NCBI GenBank assembly: GCA_003241215.1
Contig: QFOL01000026.1
Coordinates: forward strand, 1 to 24,196
DNA length: 24,196 nucleotides
Reading direction: 5' to 3'
Source of the DNA: Agrobacterium fabrum
Lineage (GTDB): Bacteria; Pseudomonadota; Alphaproteobacteria; Rhizobiales; Rhizobiaceae
Each line of letters starts with the position of its first letter. Within the stretch, counting starts at the first letter, position 1. Position numbers and translations under genes: made by a program. Below are positions 17,698 to 24,196 of this stretch, in pieces. Below the pieces are notes generated by a model. That model was given only the letters and a program-made list of their open reading frames with translations. It did not search any database and had not been told where the DNA came from.

Positions 17698-18831
17698 TCA
17701 GCGCAATAGCGCCTGCGCCTCCTCGATGCCGAGTGCGACCGGCTGGGTGCAGGTCGTCGTCATCTCGATGAAACGCCCCTCCTCGCCTGACTTCAGGATC
17801 GAGGTCATCACATCGATGCCGTGCAATGAGCGGTCGAGCGAGCAGCGTGCATCGCGGCCTTCCAGAATAGCGATTGCCATATCGGCAAGGCCCGCCGTGC
17901 GATAATTGGCGCGCGGGCCGTTCGGGCTTTCCTGATTGGCAATGCCGAAAGGATGCGCCCAGTCTTCCAGCGGCTGGATATCCTTGTCGCGACCGCTCGC
18001 TTCCACCACACCACCGAAGAAGTTCGGGTCAGGCACGTAGATCGAGCCTTCCGTGCCATAGAGCTCCATATTGGCGTGGCGATGCGACCAGACGTCCCAG
18101 CTTGCCGAAAGCGTGATCGTCGCGCCGTTCACGAATTCCAGCAGGGCATGGATATTGGTGGGTGTTTCAACCGGGATGATCTCGCCGTTCAGCGGCTGGC
18201 TGGTCACCGTACGGGTCGGATTTGCCATGCTGGTCAGCGCGCCGACGCGCTTCACCGGTCCGATGAGGTTGATGAGATTGGCGACGTAATAGGGACCGAG
18301 ATCGAGGATCGGCCCGCCGCCCTTCAGGAAGAAGAAGCCCGGATTCGGGTGCCACATCTCCATGCCGGGGCTCATCACATGGCAGGTGCCGGACGTAATG
18401 CGCCCGACCTTGCCGTCATCGATATATTGCCGGGCAAGCTGATGCGCCCCGCCGAGGAAGGTATCCGGCGCGCAGCCGACGGAGAGGTTCTTCTCCCGGG
18501 CGATGCGCCGCAGCTCCTCGCCTTCCTCCAGCGAAAGCACCAGCGGCTTTTCCGAATAGACGTGCTTGCCCGCCTCAAGGGCGGCTTTCGACACCGGAAA
18601 ATGCGCAGCTGGAATGGTGAGGTTTACCACCACATCGATATCCTTGTTGGCGAGCAGTTCCTCGATGGACTGCGCGACAACACCGAATTCTTCCGCCCTC
18701 AGCTCCGCCGCATTGCGGTTGAGGTCGGCGCAGGCAAGCACCTTGATGCCCTTGAAGAGCGGCGCCAGCGAGAAATAAGCAGACGAGATATTGCCGCATC
18801 CGATGATGCCGACGCCAAGATCCCTGGCCAT
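17698..18831 (-). CDS. Gfo/Idh/MocA-family sugar dehydrogenase
   Basis: This 377-residue NAD(P)-dependent oxidoreductase begins LGVGIIGCGNISSAY (Rossmann nucleotide motif). It has the EKP motif at Glu94-Lys95-Pro96 (SEKPLVLSLEEGE) and a C-terminal substrate domain with GGGPILDLGPYYVANLI. Members act on inositols, glucosides, galactosides or 3-keto sugars, and the substrate here is unknown. ATG at 18831-18829 is 9 bases after GGAG. It is the sixth and last gene of the minus-strand sugar operon, 24 bp after a TIM-barrel isomerase-like gene. Its position mirrors thuB in the thu operon, which suggests a glycoside 3-dehydrogenase role (inference). Confidence 0.93.
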   Translation of the reverse strand: MARDLGVGIIGCGNISSAYFSLAPLFKGIKVLACADLNRNAAELRAEEFGVVAQSIEELLANKDIDVVVNLTIPAAHFPVSKAALEAGKHVYSEKPLVLSLEEGEELRRIAREKNLSVGCAPDTFLGGAHQLARQYIDDGKVGRITSGTCHVMSPGMEMWHPNPGFFFLKGGGPILDLGPYYVANLINLIGPVKRVGALTSMANPTRTVTSQPLNGEIIPVETPTNIHALLEFVNGATITLSASWDVWSHRHANMELYGTEGSIYVPDPNFFGGVVEASGRDKDIQPLEDWAHPFGIANQESPNGPRANYRTAGLADMAIAILEGRDARCSLDRSLHGIDVMTSILKSGEEGRFIEMTTTCTQPVALGIEEAQALLR

Positions 18832-18855
18832 GATGCAAACTCCGAAAATTGAAAC

Positions 18856-19620
18856 TTAGTAGGTTTTGAAGGAGGCGATCGAGCGGGTAATCAGCCGGTC
18901 GATATCCTTCGGGTTGTCGTGCTCGACCACGAAATGTTTCGTGGCGGATTTCGCCTTCAGCGCCGCGACGAGGCCCTTCCAGTCCACCGTGCCATGGCCG
19001 ACATCGGCCCAGCCGTCCTCATCCGCATTCTCGCCTGCTGGTGCGATGTCCTTCACGTGTACCGCAGTAATGCGTTTGCCATAGCTTTCGATCCATGCGA
19101 GCGGATCGGCATTACCTCTGATAATCCAGGCGATATCCGCCTCCCATTTCAAATCCGGACCACCGGCAAATATCTGCTCCTGCGGTGTGGAGCCATCGCC
19201 AAGCGTCTTGAACTCGAAATCATGGTTATGCCAGCCAAAGACCAGCCCGGCATCCACGAAAGGCTTGCCAGCCTCCTGCAGGCGCTTGCCGAAAGCGAAC
19301 CAGCCTGCGGCATCTGTCGGGCGCTGGTCAGGCATCAGGTAGGGGCAATAGATCGCCTCCACGCCCAGAACCCTGGCAATATTGAGCGCCTTTTTCGGAT
19401 CGCCTTCCAGAAGATCAAGGCCGAAATGACCGGTCGGCATGGCAAGGCCATTGGCGTCGAGTTCGGCGCGCAGGCCTTTCAAACCGGCATCATCCAGCGA
19501 AGCGTACATCGCGCCATAACCTTCGACATGTTTATAACCCGCCGCCGAAAGCTTCTTCAGAATGTTGGAAAAAGGCTGGAAATTACGGGCGCTGTAAAGC
19601 TGGAAACCGAGTTCTGTCAT
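18856..19620 (-). CDS. TIM-barrel sugar isomerase/epimerase-like protein (AP endonuclease 2 superfamily)
   Basis: This 254-residue cytosolic enzyme is of the xylose-isomerase-like barrel superfamily (IolE/IolI/hydroxypyruvate isomerase relatives). Metal-site motifs are visible: His131-Asn-His133-Asp (GWHNHDFEF), WEADIAW, His188-Val-Lys-Asp191 and VEHDNPKD near the end. The frame is open four codons upstream to an ATG, but that ATG overlaps the GGAGGA ribosome site; the ATG at 19620-19618 follows it properly and gives MTELGFQLYSARN. In several bacteria such proteins beside Gfo/Idh dehydrogenases act as 3-keto-glycoside lyases, isomerases or dehydratases, so that is a plausible role. It sits 60 bp after the ATPase gene and 24 bp before the dehydrogenase. 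Confidence 0.88.
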   Translation of the reverse strand: MTELGFQLYSARNFQPFSNILKKLSAAGYKHVEGYGAMYASLDDAGLKGLRAELDANGLAMPTGHFGLDLLEGDPKKALNIARVLGVEAIYCPYLMPDQRPTDAAGWFAFGKRLQEAGKPFVDAGLVFGWHNHDFEFKTLGDGSTPQEQIFAGGPDLKWEADIAWIIRGNADPLAWIESYGKRITAVHVKDIAPAGENADEDGWADVGHGTVDWKGLVAALKAKSATKHFVVEHDNPKDIDRLITRSIASFKTY

Positions 19621-19680
19621 TGTCTCCTCCATAGAGATCTGGGTCTTGGGATTGTGTGTGGGGGGTAAATCGAAGCTGTT

Positions 19681-20769
19681 CTAGAGCCGGTCCTCGCTTT
19701 GAGCGTCGAACAGCGAGGCCATCGTCATGTCGAGGCCGAGGCGCACCTTGGTGCCCGGCGAAAACCGCCTGTGGCCGCCGACGCGCACGGACATGGTATG
19801 CCCGGCATGCTTCAGCCAGATCAGATTGTCCGCACCCATCGGCTCCTCGATATCGACAATCGCCTCGTGCACTTCGCCGCCAACGATGTCGGCATCGACG
19901 CGCACATGTTCGGGGCGAACACCCAGAACCACGGCACGGCCGGCGGCAAGCGGTGTTTCCGAATGGTAACCGTCCAGCGCGAAAGTCACGCCATTGGTGG
20001 TGAAAACCACCTTGCCCTCTTTTTCGATCAGCTCGCCGCGCAGAAAGTTCATCGACGGTGAGCCGATGAAACCGGCGACGAAGAGGTTTCGCGGCTTGTT
20101 GTAGATGGTGACGGGATCGGCCAGCTGCTGGATGACGCCGCTTTTCATAATGGCGATGCGATCCGCCAGCGTCAGCGCCTCGATCTGGTCATGCGTCACA
20201 TAAATCATGGTGTTCTTCAACGACTGGTGCAGCCGCTTGATCTCGACGCGCAGTTCCGAGCGCAGCTTGGCGTCGAGGTTCGAGAGCGGCTCGTCGAACA
20301 GGAACACATCCACATCCCGCACCAGCGCCCGGCCGATGGCCACACGCTGGCGCTGGCCGCCGGAAAGCTCGGCCGGCTTGCGTTTCAGCAGCGGCTCGAT
20401 CTGCAATATGCCGGCCGCCCTTTTGACGCGGCGGTCGATCTCCTCCTTCGGCACCTTGGCAACCTGAAGGCCAAAGGACAGGTTCTTCTCCACCGTCATC
20501 TGCGGATAAAGCGCATAGGACTGGAACACCATGCCAATGCCGCGATCCTTCGGCTCTTCCCAGGTGACGTTGCGGTCCTTGATGAAGATTTGCCCGTCGG
20601 TCGGCTCCAGAAGGCCGGCAATGCAATTGAGCAGGGTCGACTTGCCGCAGCCGGAAGAGCCGAGAAGCACGAGGAATTCGCCGTCGTAAATATCGAGATT
20701 GAGGTCTTTCAGCACGGTAACGGCGCCGAAGGACAGGGAAAGATCGCGAATGGAAACGCTTTTGTTCAT
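19681..20769 (-). CDS. Sugar ABC transporter ATPase (UgpC/MalK type)
   Basis: This 362-residue ATP-binding subunit has Walker A GSSGCGKST (37-45, Lys43), the Q-loop MVFQSYALYPQMT, the signature LSGGQRQRVAIG, Walker B VFLFDEPLSNLD and the switch segment YVTHDQIEALT. A TOBE-like C-terminal domain follows RPEHVRVDADIVGG. The frame is open to a TTG at 20778 that overlaps the permease stop. The ATG at 20769-20767 is preferred because AAAAGG lies 9 bases before it. It serves the two permeases directly upstream and is about as long as ThuK, with a distinct sequence. Confidence 0.95.
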   Translation of the reverse strand: MNKSVSIRDLSLSFGAVTVLKDLNLDIYDGEFLVLLGSSGCGKSTLLNCIAGLLEPTDGQIFIKDRNVTWEEPKDRGIGMVFQSYALYPQMTVEKNLSFGLQVAKVPKEEIDRRVKRAAGILQIEPLLKRKPAELSGGQRQRVAIGRALVRDVDVFLFDEPLSNLDAKLRSELRVEIKRLHQSLKNTMIYVTHDQIEALTLADRIAIMKSGVIQQLADPVTIYNKPRNLFVAGFIGSPSMNFLRGELIEKEGKVVFTTNGVTFALDGYHSETPLAAGRAVVLGVRPEHVRVDADIVGGEVHEAIVDIEEPMGADNLIWLKHAGHTMSVRVGGHRRFSPGTKVRLGLDMTMASLFDAQSEDRL

Positions 20770-20774
20770 ATAGC

Positions 20775-21716
20775 TCAACCTTTTACTGCGCCGGCAGCAA
20801 TGCCGCGGACGAAAAGCCTGCCGGAGACGAAATAGACGATCAGCGGCACGGCCCCGGTCAGAAGGGTTGCGGCCATGTTGACGTTATATTCCTTCACGCC
20901 CTGCACGGAGTTGACGATATTATTGAGCTGCACCGTCATCGGATAATATTCCGGCCGCGTGAACACCACGCCGAACAGGAAGTCGTTCCAGATGCCGGTC
21001 ACCTGCAGGATCATCGCCACGACGAAGATCGGTAGCGACATGGGCAGCATGATGCGGAAATAGATCTGCCAGAAATTGGCGCCATCGATGCGCGCCGCCT
21101 TGAAAAGTTCCTCCGGCAGCGAGGCGAAATAATTGCGGAACAGCAGCGTCAGGATCGGCATGCCGAAAATGGTATGAACGATGACGAGACCGGTCAGCGT
21201 GCCATAAACGCCCATTTCCCGCAGCACGATGACAATCGGATAGATCATCACCTGATAGGGAATGAAGGCGCCGATGATGAGGATCGAGAAGAACAGTTCC
21301 GATCCCTTGAACTTCCAGTTCGCCATGGCGTAGCCGCTGACGGAAGCGACGACGATCGAAATCACCACCGAAGGCACGAGGATGCGCACCGAATTCCAGA
21401 AGCCGCGTGAAAGCCCGTCGCAGTTCAGGCCCGTGCAGGCATTGGCCCAGGCCTTCACCCACGGCTCGAAAGTGATTTCCACCGGCGGTGCAAAGATGTT
21501 GCCAAGCCGGATTTCCGGCATGCCCTTCAGCGAGGTGACGACCATCACGTAAAGCGGCAGCAGGTAATAGGCGGCAGCGACAAACAGCGTGCCGTAAAGA
21601 ATGATGTTGCGGCGGGAAAAGGTTTTCCTCGGCTTCCTGCCGCGCGGGCCGGAAAGGTCCTGGGCAACCGCATCGGTGGCGGCGACAACCGTGTTCAATG
21701 TACTAATATTAGCCAC
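20775..21716 (-). CDS. Sugar ABC transporter permease 2 (glucose/mannose-type, GtsC-like)
   Basis: This 313-residue inner-membrane permease has about six membrane segments. The N-terminal 40 residues are cytoplasmic and basic (GPRGRKPRKTFSRRN), the first helix is near ILYGTLFVAAAYYLLPLYVM, and the EAA loop reads KAARIDGANFWQIYFRIMLP. The periplasmic stretch ACTGLNCDGLSRGFWNSVRI is characteristic of the glucose/mannose transporter branch (recall). The frame is open to TTG at 21737, but GGAGG lies 8 bases before GTG at 21716-21714, which overlaps the preceding permease stop by 8 bases; that GTG is taken as the start. C-terminal GIAAGAVKG resembles ThuG. Confidence 0.92.
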   Translation of the reverse strand: MANISTLNTVVAATDAVAQDLSGPRGRKPRKTFSRRNIILYGTLFVAAAYYLLPLYVMVVTSLKGMPEIRLGNIFAPPVEITFEPWVKAWANACTGLNCDGLSRGFWNSVRILVPSVVISIVVASVSGYAMANWKFKGSELFFSILIIGAFIPYQVMIYPIVIVLREMGVYGTLTGLVIVHTIFGMPILTLLFRNYFASLPEELFKAARIDGANFWQIYFRIMLPMSLPIFVVAMILQVTGIWNDFLFGVVFTRPEYYPMTVQLNNIVNSVQGVKEYNVNMAATLLTGAVPLIVYFVSGRLFVRGIAAGAVKG

Positions 21717-22611
21717 GCTTCTTGCCTCCGAATTCAAGGTAGGCCCATGGAATGACGATGATCGCGACGGTGAGAAGCATCATGGTCGAGGCGGCAAAGC
21801 CCTGCCCCAGATTCTGCGCCTGGAACATGTAGTCATAGACATATTTCGCCGGCACTTCGGACGCGATGCCCGGCCCGCCGCTGGTCTGCGCGACGACAAG
21901 ATCGTAGACCTTGACGATGCCGCTGGCGATGATGACCAGCGTGGTGATGAAGACCGGCCGCATCATGGGAATGATAATGAGAATATAGGTCTTCCACATC
22001 GGAATGCCGTCGACGCGCGTCGCTTTCCAGATATCCTCATCGATACCGCGGAGGCCTGCCAGCATCAGGCACATGACGAGCCCCGTGCCCTGCCAGAGCG
22101 CCGCAATCAGGATGCCATAAATGACGATCTGGGAATTATAGAGCGGATCGAAGGTGAAACTTTCCCAGCCCATCGAGCGGACGACGGACTGGATGCCGAA
22201 TTCCGGGTTCAGCAGCCATTGCCAGACAAGGCCGGTGACGATGAAGGACAGCGCAAAGGGGTAAAGGAAGATAGTACGGAAGGTGTTTTCGAAACGAATT
22301 TTCTGATCCATCAGCGCCGCCAGAACGAAGCCGATGACGAGGCTGAAGATCAGCGACAGCAAACCGTAGATCGCGAGATTCTGGATGGACACGATCCAGC
22401 GTGGTGCTGCCCACAAACGCTCATATTGATCGAAACCGATGAAGCTCGCGCGCGGCAGAAGCTTTGAGTTGGTGAAGGAATAAACCACCGTCCAGATCGT
22501 GCCGCCGAGGAAGATCACCACGGCGGTCAATATCATGGGAATGGACGCAATCTTGGAATTAAGATTGCGGAAAAGCTGGTTGGGGCGGCCGGAGCGCGCT
22601 TGACCCGCCAT
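21709..22611 (-). CDS. Sugar ABC transporter permease 1 (glucose/mannose-type, GtsB-like)
   Basis: This 300-residue inner-membrane permease has about six helices (first near IPMILTAVVIFLGGTIWTVV). The EAA loop reads KATRVDGIPMWKTYILIIIP. LFLYPFALSF-type wording (here TIFLYPFALSFIVTGLVWQW) and QTSGGPG fit the glucose/mannose branch. ATG at 22611-22609 is 7 bases after GGAGG. A perfect 14-bp operator-like palindrome (22623-22636) begins only 11 bases upstream of the ATG, next to the ribosome site. The gene is separated from the binding-protein gene by 279 bp containing a large palindromic repeat. Confidence 0.93.
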   Translation of the reverse strand: MAGQARSGRPNQLFRNLNSKIASIPMILTAVVIFLGGTIWTVVYSFTNSKLLPRASFIGFDQYERLWAAPRWIVSIQNLAIYGLLSLIFSLVIGFVLAALMDQKIRFENTFRTIFLYPFALSFIVTGLVWQWLLNPEFGIQSVVRSMGWESFTFDPLYNSQIVIYGILIAALWQGTGLVMCLMLAGLRGIDEDIWKATRVDGIPMWKTYILIIIPMMRPVFITTLVIIASGIVKVYDLVVAQTSGGPGIASEVPAKYVYDYMFQAQNLGQGFAASTMMLLTVAIIVIPWAYLEFGGKKRG

Positions 22612-22622
22612 GCATGACCCTC

Positions 22623-22636
22623 CTGTAACGTTACAG
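22623..22636. promoter_or_regulatory. LacI-type operator copy 2, at the permease ribosome site
   Basis: CTGTAACGTTACAG is a perfect 14-bp palindrome with a CG centre. With its flank (CAGTTG) it matches the copy in front of the binding-protein gene at 15 of 17 positions. Bound protein here could block an internal promoter or elongation; no convincing -10/-35 was found upstream. Confidence 0.72.
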
Positions 22637-22679
22637 TTGATAACTACAGAACATCAATTTCGTGTGCCGGCGCGCACCC

Positions 22680-22800
22680 TCCCTCATTCCTGTGCTCGTC
22701 ACAGGAATCCAGCCGACGCGCGTCTGCGCGGCGAAGAGATCCTTTCCAGCCCAAGGACTTGGGCTGACTGGATTCCTGTGACAAGCACAGGAATGAGGGA
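22680..22800. repeat. Large inverted palindromic element B inside the sugar operon
   Basis: Arms of 33 bases (22680-22712 and 22768-22800) are inverted copies with one mismatch, and each arm contains its own hairpin (ATTCCTGTG / CACAGGAAT). The 55-base centre holds a GC-rich hairpin (about 22713-22733) and AGCCCAA-ggac-TTGGGCT (22748-22765). It resembles two palindromic units joined back to back (BIME-like). Lying after the binding-protein gene and before the permeases, it could protect or end the upstream message and lower permease expression. Confidence 0.85.
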
Positions 22801-22890
22801 AGATGTGCGCCGGTTTTCAACCATCACGTGCTTTGCTGTCGTCATTGGCCGGGGAACCGGTGAACCGCTCCCCACCCGGAGAAATCACAA

Positions 22891-24123
22891 TCAGTCTGCC
22901 GAACCGATAATGTCCGCGAAGCGCTTCTGCCCGTCTTCCGCCGACATCGAGCCGGCGAAGAATTCAGCCATCAGGTCTTCCTTCTGTTTCTGCGTATCGG
23001 CGGAAATCAGCTGGTCGGTGCTGGTCAGCGCATTGCCCTTGGCGAGAATTTCCAGACCCTTCTTCATGCAGTCATTGGCGGCGTTGAGATCGACGTCGCC
23101 ACGGATCGGCAACGAACCCTTCTTCAGGTTGAAGGCAACCTGGGTTTTCGGATCGACGATGGTTTCGGCCAGCACATCCTGCGCCTTGGATTTCGCCTCA
23201 TCCTTCAGGAGCGGGAAATAGAAAGCGTCACCGCCGGTGGTGATGTAATCATTGAGGCCGAGACCCGGCAGGCAGGTGTAGTCCGTGCCGGCTTTCTGGT
23301 TGGCAAGCTGGAACTCACCCTGCGCCCAGTCACCCATGATCTGGCCGCCGGCCTTGCCTGTTATGACCATGTTGGTGGCCTGGTTCCAGTCCTGAACATT
23401 GGTGCCCTTGGCCATGTCGCGCGCCGCGACTGCAGCCGCGAAAATCTTCGCCATCTCGGGCCCGGCTGCCGCTTCGGCATCCTTGTCGCCATAGACTTTC
23501 TGATAAAGATCCTTGCCACCGATCGAAAGCGTCAGCGTGTCGAACAGCCCGTTGGCCTGCCATGCCTGACCGCCGAGCGCCAGCGGCTGGATACCGGCCT
23601 TTTTCAGCGCCGGTGCGGCGGCAACAAATTCCGTCCAGTTCTTTGGAACCTCGACGCCCGCCTTCTTGAAGGCCTCATTGGAAAGCCACAGCCATTGCCA
23701 GGAATGGATATTGACCGGCGCGCAGTAAATCTTGCCGTCGATGGTGCAACTGTCGAGCAGGCTTGCCGGCTTGATGACATCTTTCCAGTTGCCCTTTGCG
23801 GCAACATCGGAGAGGTCACGCATCAGGCCTGCCTGCACCAACTCTTCCGCCTGACGGCCGTGGTTGAACTGGGTCGCACCCATCGGGTCGCCGCCGGTGA
23901 TGCGGCTGATCATGATCGGACGGGCCGTACCGCCCGAACCGGCAATCGCGCCATCCACCCATTTATTACCGGTGGCGTCGAAAGCCTTGGCCAGTTCGGC
24001 GACGGCGGCGGCTTCGCCGCCCGATGTCCACCAATGGGTCACCTCAAGATCGGTGGCCCCGACTATCCCCGCTGGAATCATCACACTGGCCAAAAAGGCC
24101 GCAGAAATAACACGCATTCGCAT
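22891..24123 (-). CDS. Periplasmic sugar-binding protein (glucose/mannose-type, GtsA-like)
   Basis: This is a 410-residue extracellular solute-binding protein. A signal peptide of about 22-23 residues (MRMRVISAAFLASVMIPAG, cut near VGA) precedes TDLEVTHWWTSGGEAAAV, a wording typical of the GtsA branch that binds glucose, mannose or related sugars and glycosides. The segments GGDPMGATQFNHGRQAEEL and CTIDGKIYCAPVNIHSWQWL are also characteristic, with two cysteines seven residues apart that could form a disulfide. ATG at 24123-24121 is 6 bases after GGAGG; a second ATG lies two codons later. It is first of the six-gene minus-strand operon. Confidence 0.94.
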   Translation of the reverse strand: MRMRVISAAFLASVMIPAGIVGATDLEVTHWWTSGGEAAAVAELAKAFDATGNKWVDGAIAGSGGTARPIMISRITGGDPMGATQFNHGRQAEELVQAGLMRDLSDVAAKGNWKDVIKPASLLDSCTIDGKIYCAPVNIHSWQWLWLSNEAFKKAGVEVPKNWTEFVAAAPALKKAGIQPLALGGQAWQANGLFDTLTLSIGGKDLYQKVYGDKDAEAAAGPEMAKIFAAAVAARDMAKGTNVQDWNQATNMVITGKAGGQIMGDWAQGEFQLANQKAGTDYTCLPGLGLNDYITTGGDAFYFPLLKDEAKSKAQDVLAETIVDPKTQVAFNLKKGSLPIRGDVDLNAANDCMKKGLEILAKGNALTSTDQLISADTQKQKEDLMAEFFAGSMSAEDGQKRFADIIGSAD

Positions 24124-24138
24124 GAGTCTCCTCCCTCA

Positions 24139-24152
24139 CTGAAACGTTGCAG
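24139..24152. promoter_or_regulatory. LacI-type operator copy 1, in the binding-protein promoter
   Basis: CTGAAACGTTGCAG is a near-perfect CG-centred palindrome that shares 15 of 17 bases (including flank CAGTTG) with the copy at 22623-22636. It lies just downstream of the predicted -10 box, covering the expected start of transcription, so a bound repressor would block initiation. The matching regulator is not in this window. Confidence 0.72.
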
Positions 24153-24156
24153 TTGG

Positions 24157-24185
24157 AACGTATGCGAAGATTTTTGATTAGGCAA
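24157..24185 (-). promoter_or_regulatory. Probable promoter of the minus-strand sugar operon
   Basis: On the minus strand TTGCCT (24185-24180) and TACGTT (24162-24157) are 17 bases apart. The operator at 24139-24152 starts four bases after the -10. The fit to consensus is moderate, but spacing and operator position are what a repressible sigma-70 promoter would show. Confidence 0.5.
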
Positions 24186-24196
24186 CCGCCTAAAAT

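Noticed and set aside
18846..18855. TTTCAATTTT on the minus strand before the Gfo/Idh gene, like half of the ThuR operators.
   Set aside because: Only a half-site without the CG centre or second arm; such A/T-rich strings occur by chance in a gap.

Overview
The window looks like chromosomal DNA of a Rhizobiaceae bacterium, most likely Agrobacterium or a close Rhizobium. The basis is the high-GC coding style, the thuR-thuEFGKAB gene order, a ThuA/ThuB pair that I recognise as the rhizobial type, and intergenic palindromic elements resembling those of rhizobia. No rRNA, tRNA, CRISPR array, transposase, integrase or phage gene was seen. The DNA reads as ordinary chromosome carrying sugar-uptake operons rather than an island.

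Layout. (1) Positions 1-1047: the 3' part of a class III aminotransferase, closed by a strong intrinsic terminator. (2) 1138-2958: a membrane chemoreceptor. (3) 3059-4919, minus strand: two tandem L,D-transpeptidase-type lipoproteins. (4) 5096-6261, minus strand: a short-chain dehydrogenase coupled to a small protein with an SFPASDP motif. (5) 6359-6967: an AAG/MPG-type 3-methyladenine DNA glycosylase, followed on the minus strand by two very small genes (a proline-rich 52-aa protein and a 65-aa protein). (6) 7726-15081: the trehalose/disaccharide module, with LacI-type thuR divergent from thuEFGKAB and two matching operator-like palindromes between them. (7) 15259-17077, minus strand: queC-queD-queE (preQ0/queuosine synthesis), with overlapping genes and a possible preQ1-like pseudoknot in the leader. 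(8) 17303-17603: two overlapping short reading frames encoding very hydrophobic peptides, followed by a terminator. (9) 17698-24123, minus strand: a second sugar operon (binding protein, two permeases, ATPase, TIM-barrel isomerase-like enzyme, Gfo/Idh/MocA dehydrogenase), with a LacI-type operator in its promoter and a second copy inside the operon.

How the genes work together. ThuE-F-G-K import trehalose and related disaccharides. ThuB oxidises them to 3-keto derivatives and ThuA acts on those products; this comes from published work on rhizobial thu genes, not from this sequence. The operon at 17698-24123 has the same plan (binding protein, permease, permease, ATPase, small enzyme, Gfo/Idh enzyme), but a TIM-barrel isomerase/lyase-like protein takes the place of ThuA. 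That makes it a reasonable candidate for a second, undescribed 3-keto-sugar or glycoside pathway. The features least explained by standard annotation are the hydrophobic peptide pair (17303-17603), the proline-rich peptide (6964-7122), the duplicated operator, and three palindromic elements whose stems differ in sequence but keep their pairing.
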